Source of the DNA: Euryodendron excelsum
Taxonomy: Eukaryota; Streptophyta; Magnoliopsida; Ericales; Pentaphylacaceae
NCBI GenBank assembly: GCA_033060915.1
Contig: CM065379.1
Coordinates: forward strand, 33,116,318-33,180,317
Length of the DNA stretch: 64,000 nt
Reading direction: 5' to 3'
The position numbers and the translations under genes are program-made. The notes under the pieces are model-generated. The model searched no databases, was not told where the DNA came from, and was given only the letters and a program-made list of their open reading frames with translations. Positions 55,538 through 64,000 of the stretch are shown one piece after another; positions within the stretch are counted from its first letter, which is position 1, and each line of letters begins with the position of its first letter.

Positions 55538-57139
55538 ATGTCCATAGATCAATCAGCCAAAAAATCTAAGGCAGAGCATGACCCCATCACATTCACTGAT
55601 GAAGAGGCTGGGACTATATGCCAACCTCATGATGACCCCTTGGTCATATCAACAGTGGTGTCCAATTTTTTAATTCGGAGGGTTCTGGTGGACAGTGGCA
55701 GCTTGGCAGACATTCTCTTCCTAAAGGCCTTCAAGCAGTTAAAGGTCAGCAGGGAAAAGTTACAACCGGTCAATTCTCCCCTGGTCGGCTTCACTGGCAA
55801 CAGAGTTACACCTTTAGGCTCCATAGCCCTACCAGTAATGCTAGGAACTGCACCCCAACAAGCTACCAAGATGGTAACATTCTTAGTAGTGGATTGCCCT
55901 TCAGCCTACAACATTATTGTGGGCAGAACAGCCCTCAACGAATTCAAAGTTATACCTTCCACCTACCACTTGAAGGTCAAATTCCCCACATCCCAAGGAG
56001 TTGGGGAGGCCAGTGGTGATCAACAGACTGCCAGAGAGTGTTATATGGTATCCTTCAGAGTGGAGACCAAAGAAACCATGTTGATTGAGGAGCTGGAGGT
56101 TCGAGACGAGGAGGAGATTAGGAGGGGAGAACCGGTAGAAGAACTCGAGGAGGTCGTGGTCGAAGGGCAAGACCAGACCAGGATAGTGAAAACCGGAACG
56201 ACAGCCCCCGAGGAATTCAATGAGGGATTAAGGTCTTTCCTCAAGCAAAACGCTGATGTTTTTGCCTGGTCTCATGTGGACATGCCGGGCATCGATACCC
56301 GGGTTATTGCCTATCATCTAAACGTAGACCCAACGGTAAAACCAGTCAGGCAGAAAAGGAGGACCTTTGCCCCAGAGTGCAACGAGGCAGTAGCCGATGA
56401 AGTTGAGAAATTGACCAGAGCTGGCTTTATAAAGGAGGCCCATTACCCCACTTGGCTATCCAATATGGTGATGGTCAAAAAGGCGAATGGGAAATGGACT
56501 ATGTGCGTGGACTTCACTAACCTGAACAGGGCATGTCTGAAGGATAGCTTCCCATTACCCATAATAGATCAACTGGTAGACTCAACGGCAGGATATGAGA
56601 TGTTAACCTTCATAGATGCTTTCTCAGGTTACAACCAGATAAAGATGGCAGAGCATGACCAGGAGCATATGGCGTTTATGACAAACAGAGGTCTGTACTG
56701 TTACAAAATAATGCCTTTCGGCCTCAAGAACGCCGGAGCAACCTACCAGAGGCTTGTCAACCGCATGTTCAGCAATCAGATTGGAAGAAACATGGAAGTT
56801 TACGTAAATGACATGCTGGTAAAAAGCAAGCAAGCCACCAACCACCCAACAGATCTAGAAGAGACGTTCAAGAACCTACAAACCTATAAGATGAAGTTGA
56901 ACCCTACTAAATGTGCCTTTGGAGTAGCATCTGGCAAATTCCTCGGGTTCATGGTTTCCAACCGGGGGATAGAGGCTAACCCCGAAAAAGTCAGGGTAGT
57001 ACTAGACATGCAGTCCCCAACATCCACCAAGGAAGTTCAAAGATTGGCTGGCAGAGTAGTAGCGCTAAGCAGATTTATCTCCAAATCAACAGATAAGTGC
57101 ATTCCTTTCTTTAAAATTCTGCGTAAAGCTTTCGAGTGA
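55538..57139 (+). pseudogene. Protease and reverse transcriptase of the Tat element
   Basis: The longest open frame in the window, 533 aa. Protease lies near residues 25-150, with RRVLVDSGSLADILFLKAF as active site (DSG kept) and NIIVGRTALNEFKVIPSTYH. A Glu-rich linker follows. Reverse transcriptase spans about 270-500: KANGKWTMCVDFTNLNRACL, EMLTFIDAFSGYNQIKMAEH (motif A Asp kept), KIMPFGLKNAGATYQRLVNR, then MEVYVNDMLVKSKQ, where the first Asp of YVDD is Asn. That change alone should abolish polymerase activity although the frame is open. It ends at a stop after RKAFE. The chosen start is only the first Met of the frame; the natural polyprotein begins in gag. Confidence 0.9.
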
Positions 57140-57585
57140 ACCCCCGAATGTGAACAGACTTTCTAGGAACTCAAAGGATATCTAAGTTCAGTACCACTGC
57201 TAAGCCGAGTCGTGGAAGGTGAAGAACTCTATCTATACCTCACCGTGTCAAACACAGCAGTAAGCTCAGCCCTAGTCAGGTAAGAGGAAGGAGTCCAAAA
57301 GCCTTTCTATCACACAAGTAGGGACTTGAGGGGCGCCGAGGGGCGATACCCCAAAATGGAGCTGCTGGCCCTCGCCTTCGTAACTTTAGCGCAGAGGTTG
57401 AGGCCATACTTCCAGGCCCACACCGTAGTTGTCCTGACAGACCAGCCATTGAAGAAGATCCTCCACAAGCCAGAGACCTCAGAAAGACTTGTCAAGTGGT
57501 CCATAGAACTCAACCAATTTGACATCCAGTACAGACTAAGACTAGGGATTAAGGGCAGGCTATAGCAGACTTCATCGCTGAATTC
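57140..57585 (+). pseudogene. First RNase H of the Tat element
   Basis: Continues the same pol chain past the stop at 57137: PECEQTF-stop-ELKGYLSS, VPLLSRVVEGEELYLYLTVS, VQKPFYHTSRDLRGAEGRYP, KMELLALAFVTLAQRLRPYF and VVVLTDQPLKKILHKPETSE, ending near 57560. This is the usual gypsy RNase H next to reverse transcriptase. In the usual LYLAVS(D/E)-type start it reads LYLTVSNT. Three or more stops break it. Confidence 0.75.
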
Positions 57586-58035
57586 ACCCACCCTATAACC
57601 AACCCCACTAACAACACCCTGGAGCCCCAATGGTTGCTCAATGTTAACAGCTCCTCCACTGAAAGAGCAAGTGGGTCCAAGGTCATCCTTGTCACCCCTG
57701 AAGGACACAAACTTGAATATGCTATCAAGTTCAAATTCTCCACCTCCAACAACGAGGCTGAATACAAAGCCTTAATAGCTGGCCTTCGAATAGCTCAACG
57801 AATGGGGGCAGAGCATATCATGGTACGCAGCAACTCTCAACTTATGGTAGAACAGGTCCAAGGCGAACATGAGGCTAGGGGGGAAAAGATGCAAGAGTAC
57901 TGCAAAATGGCCAAAAGCCTAGCCAGAAAATTCCCCAAAATACTACTAGAAAGAGTACCAAGACTGCAGAACAATGAGGCAGATCAACTAGCTAGAATAG
58001 CCTCGTCTCAGGAGGATGACCCTGGAGTCCCCATG
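57586..58035 (+). pseudogene. Second, archaeal-type RNase H of the Tat element
   Basis: Within the open frame that starts at 57634: LNVNSSSTERASGSKVILVT, KLEYAIKFKFSTSNNEAEYK, ALIAGLRIAQRMGAEHIMVR, SNSQLMVEQVQGEHEARGEK and LLERVPRLQNNEADQLARIA. This extra RNase H is a hallmark of Tat. Two of the catalytic aspartates (usual NVDG and SDSQ) are Asn; the glutamate in NNEAEY and the late Asp in EADQLAR are kept. It should be inactive. Confidence 0.85.
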
Positions 58036-59326
58036 GAAGTGCTAGGTTCGCCAAGCATTCAGAACCCAGAAGTACTCCAGGTAGAACAAGAAGCGGAGTG
58101 GGCAACACCAATTAGAAGCTACTTGGAGCATGGATCCTTACCAGTGGACAAAGTTGAGGCAAGAAGGATCCAATACAGAGCCAGCAGGTACGCCCTCATC
58201 AACGGTATTCTGTATAAAAGGGGACACACCCTGCCCTTGCTAAGGTGTGCAGGAAAAACAAACGCTGATTATATTATGAGAGAAGTGCACGAAGGGGTCT
58301 GCAGTAACCACTCAGGAAAGAGAGCTCCTGCCAAGAAGATCCTCCGGGTAGCCTACTACTGGCCCACTTTGGAAAAAGATGCCTAAGATTTCGTGAGGAA
58401 GTGTGACAAGTGCCAAAGGTTTTCAAACATCCCAAGGCAACCACCCCAGGAGCTGACGCCCATCTAGAGCCCTTGGCCTTTCGCCCAATGGGGAATTGAC
58501 ATAATGGGAGCTTTGCCTTTGGGGAAAGGCCAGACCAAGTTCGCGGTTGTGGCTGTAGACTACTTCACCAAATGGGCCGAGGCTAAAGCGGTCACCACCA
58601 TCATTGAGCAAAAAATGAAAAATTTCCTATGGAAGAACATCATCTGTAGATTCGGGATACCCAAGGTAATCATCATAGATAATGGGAAACAGCTCAAGGG
58701 TGGGCAGTTTGGACAGATGTGTTTAGACCTACAGATCAACCATCACTTCTCTTCCCCAAAACACCCCCAAGCCAACAGTCAGGTGGAAGTCACCAATAGG
58801 ACTTTGTTTAACATTATCAAGGCAAAGCTAGAAAAGGCGAAGGGCTTATGGGTAGAGGAGCTTCCCTACATTCTTTGGGCTTACAGAACAACCAAGAGGG
58901 TGGCAACAGGGCATACCCCCTTTTCTTTGATGTTTAGAGCAGAAGTAGTCATCCTTGTAGAAATAGGTCTGCACAGCCCCAGGGTCGAACACTTCAAACT
59001 CGAGTCTAACAACGAAGCTCTGGAGGTGAGCCTAAATCTACTCGGAGAAAGAAGATTACAAGCGGCCATGGAGGTAGCCGCCTATCAACAGAGAACGCGC
59101 TGGTATCATGACGCTAGAGTGAAACCTAGGGCATTTCAGGCAGGAGATTTGGTACTCAAGAGAGTCAACCAGGAAGCCTAGTGACGACAAACTCGGGCCA
59201 AATTGGGAACGACCATACATAGTTAAGGGGTTCTCTAAAAAAGGAACCTACTGGCCAACCGGAACGGACTGCACAGACCTCCCCAACCCTTGGCATGTTA
59301 AGCAGCTGAGAAAATACTACGCTTGA
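58036..59326 (+). pseudogene. Integrase of the Tat element
   Basis: The zinc domain reads REVHEGVCSNHSGKRAPAKK to DFVRKCDKCQRFSNIPRQPP, broken by a stop at 58384. The core in the open frame from 58504 has WGIDIMGALPLGKGQTKFAV (Asp), IPKVIIIDNGKQLKGGQFG (Asp; the usual ISDNG reads IIDNG) and HPQANSQVEVTNRTLFNII (Glu). All three catalytic residues survive. A one-base frame change near 59175 leads to the C-terminal domain, KLGPNWERPYIVKGFSKKGT, ending LRKYYA and TGA at 59324. It would integrate element DNA. Confidence 0.85.
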
Positions 59327-59427
59327 TGTAACCAGCCTTCATTAATGAAATTTTTGCTCTTTGAGGCCTCCAAAACGATCGTCTACTCGCATGACTCATG
59401 AAGCTTAAGGCTACAAATCCCAATTGG

Positions 59428-60265
59428 TCAGTCCACAAGACTAACCAGACCAGCTGAAAGGCCACAATACAAAGCCCAACTGGTCAGTCCCCAAGATTGA
59501 CTAGACCAGTCGAAAGGCCACAAGGCTACAAAGCCCAACTGGTCAGTCCACAAGACTGACCAGATCAGTCGAAAGGCCACAAGGCTACAAAGCCCAACTA
59601 GTCAGTCCACATCACTGACCAGACCAGCTGAAAGGCCACAAGACTATAAAGCCCAATTGGTCAGTCCACAAGACTGACCAGACCAGCCAAAAGGCCACAA
59701 GGCTACAAAGCCTAACTGGTTAGTCCCTAAGACTGACCAGACCAGTCGAAAGGCCACAAGGCTACAAAGCCCAACTAGTCAGTCCCCAAGACTGACCAGA
59801 TCAGCCGAAAGGCCACAAGACTACAAAGCCCAACTGGTTAGTCCGTAAGACTGACCAGACTAGCTGAAAGGCCACAAGGCTGTAAAGCCCAACTGGTCAG
59901 TCCCCAAGACTGACCAGACCAGCCAAAAGGCCACAAGGCTACAAAGCCCAACTGGTCAGTCCCCAAGACAGACCAGACCAGCCGAAAGGCCACAAGGCTA
60001 CAAAGCCCAACTGGTCAATCCCCAAGACTAACCAGACCAGCTGAAAGGCCATAAGGCTACTAAGCCTAACTGGTATGTCCACAAGACTGACCAGACCAAC
60101 CGAAAGGCCACTAAGCCCAACTAGTTAGCCCCCAAGGCTGACCGGACAAACAAAAAGGTCACGAGGCTATTAAGCCCAACTGGTCAGTCCCCAAGACTGA
60201 TCGAACAAGCCGAAAGGCCACAATATTACTAAGTCCAACTAGTCAGTCCCCAAGACTTAATAGAC
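59428..60265. repeat. Fifteen ~59-bp tandem repeats, each with a perfect-hairpin core
   Basis: The unit is AAAGCCCAACTGGTCAGTCC, ACAAGACTGACCAG, ACCAGCCGAAAGGCCACAAG, GCTAC. CTGGTCAGTC and GACTGACCAG are a 10-bp inverted pair around a 5-base loop (CACAA or CCCAA). Fifteen units can be counted, becoming more diverged and shorter to the right. The array lies between the end of pol (59326) and the polyadenylation signal of the antisense gene (60415). Confidence 0.9.
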
Positions 60266-60414
60266 TAAGGGTTTCAAACCGACTTAACACCATGATCAGT
60301 TCATTCAGCTGACTAGAATGACTGAAGTCCCTTAGGGCTTGTCAAAGAATTCATGCAAACTACTCATCACAAAGCATTAAGATGCAAGAACACGAAGAAT
60401 TAGTGAAAAAAAAA

Positions 60415-60420
60415 TTTATT
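60415..60420 (-). terminator. Polyadenylation signal of the antisense gene
   Basis: AATAAA on the minus strand, 68 nt downstream of the stop at 60488, embedded in T-rich sequence. Confidence 0.55.
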
Positions 60421-60487
60421 GAACCAAAGTAGTTACAAAGGCAGTCAAAAAAAAATCTCTACAAGGGTTTTGGGTCTCTTGATAAGA

Positions 60488-62580
60488 TCAGGATTGGACT
60501 TTATTCCCCTCTTCTGCTACAGGGGTCTGGTCTTCCACACCAAGCGCCTGGGAGGTAATGTCATCAGACGGCTTCAAGGAAGAGAAATCCAGGTCTGGGA
60601 AAAACTTCTTTGCTGCAACCTTAGCATCGACGAAACCTTCCATATAAGCCTCGCTGAGTTCGTCTTGGAAGGCTGCCCAAGCTTTAAACTCCTCCATAGC
60701 ACCATCCCGAGCATTTTTTAGCTGCCCCTCCAACTGAGCTACCCTCAAAGTCAAGGAGTCCCTGATTGCCTCAAAGGCCTGAGCATTAAAAGTCAGAATC
60801 TCAACCTTTTTCTTAAGCTCCGTTGATTCGTCCAGCACAGCAGTCTTCTCTGCCTCAGCGACTGCCTTAGATTCTTCAGTATCCTTGACCTTCTTCTCCG
60901 GACCACTAATAGTCTCGGTCAAAGTCTCATGACTTGGCCTTTCTTGGAGCTCTCACTCGTCTTCGCCTTCAAGCGGGTAGACAGGCAGAGCACTTTCATA
61001 TGCAATTGCAAAAGGATAGGAGGACTATTATCAATAAACAAGAGCAGTTAGATGAAAAATAAAAGTTAACTAGAATCATCACCTTGACAGCATCATGGTT
61101 CATGCTCTTTGTCAGTTGGGCATTGTTCTAGTTGGCAAAGGGGCCCACATTCTACATATTGATGAATTGTTGCATCCTCTCCCAAGCAGCCTGGACATCT
61201 TCCACAACGAAGGGCACGCTCTCCTAAACTAGAGGTGAAGGGCCCGTAGGTGTTGCTGTAGCAGGCGGAGGCATTCCAGTGCCAGACCTGGAAGACTAAC
61301 CAGGTGCCTGGGTAGCAAATGAAGCCTTAGCTACCGTGGGGGGGCCAACCACCGTAGGACCCTTGTCAGGGGATTGCTCAACGGTCTTGCCCCCAGGGCT
61401 GGGCCGATGGCGCTTGCTAGGTCTCTCTCCAGTGGCCTTTGCCCTCTCTATTTCTTCGAATTTCTTCTTGGCAGAGGACCTCATGTTCCTCTTGTTGAAG
61501 CCTATGTTCGATTCTTGTCCTGCAAAGCACACAAAGTAGGAATCAATGCGCTTGCATTAGAAAGCAGCTGCAACAGACATACCAGACTCACTTCTCTCAG
61601 CACGAAAGGCTTCGATGAAAGGGTCTAGACCTAAGAGGTAGGCTGCCAAACTCTCACCAGCTACAAGGGGCGCCCAGTTCTTAACTGGGTGCTCCCTCAC
61701 CCTCGCTAACTAGCCTTCCCTTGACTCGTCCTCCAGCACAGGAAGGCGTGCTGAGTAAAAGAAAAACGGATGATGGTCAAACTACTACCTTAAGAAATGA
61801 TCAAGCATAAAAGCACGAAAGGCGCTTGCCCTTCCTACCTGGTCTACCCCATTGTTTGGGTATGCGAGGGGTCTGGTCGGTCACATCCTCCCAATGGGCA
61901 ATCTTCATACCCTCGCCATACACAAAGAAATACTTTTCCTTCCAGCGTTTGTGGGAGACTGGGAGATTGGTTATTAGAGCTGGTTAACCGTCCTGAGCTG
62001 AGAAGTAATACCAGCCTGAGCTCTTGCTCTTGGTTATTTTGTAGTAGAAAAAGAAGTCTTTAAGGGTCAACATTTCCTCCTTGTTAGTAGCAGCCTGCCA
62101 TAAGGTTGCACAACCCACCAGTATGCGCCATGAGTTGGGCATGAGCTGCCCAGGGGCTAGCCTGGCCCTGCTCAGGACTCCCCTAATAGGAGGGGCAATG
62201 GAAAACTTCAGCCCCTCGGTCAGTGCACTCTCGTATACTGCGATCTCACCAGGGCAAGGGAAGCACGCTCTGTCCTCGCTCCCCAGCACTCTATAACTCA
62301 TGGAGGCCTGGAATTGGTAGGTAGACCAAACCTTTTTCACTTTCGCCCTATCTAAAATAGAGGCAAAGTGCCTCTCCTCGTACCTACATTCTAGGGTAGA
62401 GGGCGACCTAACTCCGACGTCAACCACGGGCACTAGGGCACTTTCAAAGGCGTCCACGATGGCCACAGGGCTCCTTACCCTCCTTGGCCTCACCTCGCGG
62501 GTAACATCCTCAATGTCTGCCCCAGAATAATTCACAGAGGCACTCGAAGCCTCGTCTAATCTTACCCTATCTATATCCAT
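60488..62580 (-). pseudogene. Spliced antisense gene of the Tat element (putative gypsy-type transposon domain)
   Basis: Minus-strand gene in four exons. Exon 1 (62580-61839) opens MDIDRVRLDEASSASVNYSG and has the domain core: LTEGLKFSIAPPIRGVLSRA, LAPGQLMPNSWRILVGCATL, LTLKDFFFYYKITKSKSSGW and YYFSAQDG, one stop, then RWKEKYFFVYGEGMK. Exon 2 (61750-61592) has ESLAAYLLGLDPFIEAFRAE. Exon 3 (61519-61083) has a basic NMRSSAKKKFEEIERAKATG segment. Exon 4 (61005-60488) is a coiled coil ending FFPDLDFSSLKPSDD. Introns are 88, 72 and about 77 nt. The first two have GT..AG, and the frame is kept across both; the third acceptor reads TTTTGCAA, probably a mutated CAG. Six stops and one frameshift make it a pseudogene. 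It matches the antisense extra ORF known in Tat elements; function unknown. Confidence 0.75.
61520..61591 (-). other. Intron 2 of the antisense gene
   Basis: 72 nt: donor GTGAGT at 61591, acceptor TGCTTTGCAG ending 61520. Both are close to plant consensus. It is phase 1, as is intron 1 (61838-61751; GTAGGA to CTTTTACTCAG). Confidence 0.65.
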
Positions 62581-62965
62581 TGAGGCAGTGTGCTTAGAGC
62601 CAGTCGATTAGGTGTGGGTTCATGATCCTAGGATCTTCGATCTCGTGAAGAGTTTCGAAAACTGCTCTAGATGCCTCTAGAACGCTCCAATACACCGACT
62701 CAATAAAGGAAGGATTACCTACGAACCCTAGGGGGTATGAAGCCCTAATCCTCCACTCGTAATACCAAACAGCTTTTTGTAGGAGCCAAAACATAAACCC
62801 ACACACACAGTACCTTGGTGAATTCTAAGGTGGAAGGAAAAGTTTGAAGTCACTCCAAACAACCAACAATGGCGAAAAGAAAAAAGGGGTGAAGGAAGGA
62901 AGAGTTGTTCGAATGTATAGCTCGAAAAAATGTGCAAAATAGGGGGCCTCTTAGTGAACCGCCAA
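62581..62965 (-). other. Upstream leader of the antisense gene
   Basis: 385 bp between the TATA-like box and the ATG. It contains small overlapping ORFs on the minus strand (62806-62594 and part of 63132-62728) that resemble nothing known and are more likely leader sequence. Confidence 0.4.
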
Positions 62966-62978
62966 GGTCTTATAGACC
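62966..62978 (-). promoter_or_regulatory. TATA-like box of the antisense gene
   Basis: The minus strand reads GGTCTATAAGACC, a TATAAG box inside a small palindrome, about 385 bp before the ATG at 62580. Confidence 0.45.
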
Positions 62979-63214
62979 CCCTACATTCGAAATCAACGGC
63001 ACAGATCTTCCCAAGACTCTTAGATCGGACGGCTAACGATGGTAACGTCCAATCGACGTACGGGGCCCAACCCCGCAACGCCACGTGGCGTAAGCACAAG
63101 GGTTGCGTTGATTCAACAGGTGAAGTAATCATGACGGTTTACGGCGCCATAAATGCGCCCTAGGGGCGGTGCCCCGCGACTCTTCGAAATTCCCACCAGC
63201 CAACCCGAGCTACC
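62979..63214. other. Spacer between antisense promoter and polypurine tract
   Basis: 236 bp, CG-rich compared with the rest (CGGCACAGATC, CCACGTGGCG). The CACGTG E-box/G-box core at 63083 could serve the antisense promoter. No gene. Confidence 0.35.
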
Positions 63215-63230
63215 AAAGGAATTGGGAGCA
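63215..63230 (+). other. Polypurine tract of the Tat element
   Basis: AAAGGAATTGGGAGCA ends two bases before the 3' LTR start. It is interrupted by TT, so it is a diverged tract. Confidence 0.6.
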
Positions 63231-63232
63231 TC

Positions 63233-63553
63233 TAATAATACAACAAGTCTAGCTAGTCTGCTCCCAATGGACAGACCATGAAAGTTAATAATATAACAAG
63301 ACTAGCTGGTCTGCTCCCAACGGGCAGACTAGGCAAGCCCAAGTTGCGATCCCAACCCATGCCCTCAAACTCCCTGACCAGGCCTGCCCACAAACCTTCA
63401 AGGACAGAGCACCAGTAGCGTATCATGCACCACTACTAAGGCACGTACTCCGAAATTCTCGCCTGATAGTCGGCCTCCACAATCCCATGATGGAAGCGAT
63501 TTCATCCCTCACTGGGGGCATGGCTTATGAGATCTAACATGAAGGCATGGCAC

Positions 63554-63611
<58 letters not shown>

Positions 63612-63903
63612 ACGATCCCTAACGCACAATCTGGGGGCACAATCATCTCTCCCATTAAGATGTTCACAATTCAAACCACACTCCCGACCAACATCCTTAT
63701 AAAAAGAGCAGTCATTATCTCTAATAAAGGTACGAGACACAACAACCCTTGAGCATTGTTACTCTTCTCATTTATCTCTAACCTAACTTTGGCATCAGAG
63801 TATCTTTAGCAGGCACCGTACCGATGTTCCAAGCAGAAGGATTCATCTTTTCAACCGTTCGCATCAAAGTTCGAAAAGAACGTACGCATTCACTGCATCA
63901 CCA
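63233..63903 (+). mobile_element. 3' LTR of the Tat element
   Basis: 671 bp, TAATAATACAAC (TG changed to TA) to GCATCACCA. It is colinear with the 5' LTR except for the C tract. TATAAAAAG at 63698. The ORF at 63534-63740 (minus) with a poly-Gly run is the translation of the C tract. Confidence 0.85.
63555..63611. repeat. 57-base C homopolymer in the 3' LTR
   Basis: 57 uninterrupted C between CACA and ACGATCC. The 5' LTR has CACA, six C, ACGATCC at the same place. Confidence 0.95.
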
Positions 63904-64000
63904 ATTCATATTTTCAAATGAATAGGGAGATGCCCGAAGGATATAGGTAGAGTGGAAGCCTTCAGCACTAGGAGTTCTATTCCTTTACTCTGTTGCTACT
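63904..64000. other. Right flank of the Tat insertion
   Basis: Starts with ATTCA, the right target-site copy. 97 bp, no gene seen. Confidence 0.5.

Larger units (their letters stand above)
53283..63903 (+). mobile_element. Tat-lineage Ty3/gypsy element, nearly complete
   Basis: 10.6 kb between GTTCA (53278-53282) and ATTCA (63904-63908), a 5-bp target duplication with one mismatch. Plus-strand order: 619-bp LTR, primer-binding site TGGCGCCGTCTGTGGGAA, gag, protease, reverse transcriptase, RNase H, a second (archaeal-type) RNase H, integrase, a hairpin repeat array, an antisense gene, polypurine tract and a 671-bp LTR. The dual RNase H and the antisense ORF mark the Tat lineage (Retand-like). 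The LTRs differ in length by 52 bp, of which 51 are one C tract, so the insertion is fairly recent. Stops and frameshifts make it non-autonomous. Confidence 0.85.

Noticed and set aside
59428..60265. CRISPR-like regular array
   Set aside because: Units are contiguous diverged repeats without unique spacers and lie inside a plant retrotransposon.
62728..63132. 134-aa minus-strand ORF near the end of the Tat element
   Set aside because: Lies across the presumed promoter and leader of the antisense gene; no protein-like features.
63534..63740. ORF with a poly-glycine run
   Set aside because: Purely the translation of the C homopolymer on the opposite strand.

Overview
The window is plant nuclear DNA, almost certainly from an eudicot with a large, repeat-rich genome. 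It is built mainly of LTR retrotransposons of known plant lineages (SIRE/Maximus copia; Tekay-type chromovirus, Athila and Tat gypsy), nested in one another and carrying stop codons and frameshifts. Between them lie AT-rich non-coding DNA, short non-autonomous DNA transposons and microsatellites. No bacterial, organellar or RNA-gene signal was seen. Only one candidate host coding exon was found: the first exon of a sugar-transporter-like (ERD6-like/MFS) gene at 49794-49985.

Layout. 1-3196: SIRE-type copia element on the minus strand (broken gag, primer-binding site, 5' LTR), cut by the window start. 3197-9294: remains of a gypsy leader and LTR, split by a 5.2-kb non-coding LTR-like element (copy A, 3459-8692) with TG..CA ends and a near-perfect 5-bp target duplication. 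9295-33075: Athila-type element on the minus strand (3' LTR, env-like ORF, integrase, RNase H, reverse transcriptase, protease, gag, primer-binding site, 5' LTR), apparently interrupted by a plus-strand Tekay-type chromovirus at 11192-22046. 33076-36180: unassigned DNA with a CACTA-type terminus. 36181-39139 and about 40668-44087: copies B and C, relatives of A. 44088-49590: AT-rich DNA with a Mutator-like MITE (9-bp target duplication) and a Tourist-like element. 49595-53282: promoter-like region and exon 1 of the transporter gene, followed by two PIF/Harbinger-like insertions. 53283-63903: a nearly complete Tat-lineage element on the plus strand. 63904-64000: flank.

The most interesting unit is inside the Tat element. 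Between pol and the 3' LTR, the minus strand carries what looks like a whole spliced gene: a TATA-like box (62966-62978), an ATG at 62580, four exons joined in frame across two canonical GT-AG introns plus a third whose acceptor appears to have mutated, a stop at 60488, and AATAAA 68 nt further on. Its product resembles the antisense extra ORF (putative gypsy-type transposon domain) described for the Tat lineage. It faces pol across an array of fifteen ~59-bp repeats, each able to form a hairpin.

The autonomous elements are dead copies. In-frame stops, frameshifts and aspartate-to-asparagine changes at catalytic positions recur in the Athila, Tekay and Tat polyproteins. Copies A, B and C have no coding capacity but share an internal array of repeats of about 150-160 bp, and A and C each have a TATA-like box. 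All lineage calls rest on reading motifs by eye; no database or alignment was run.
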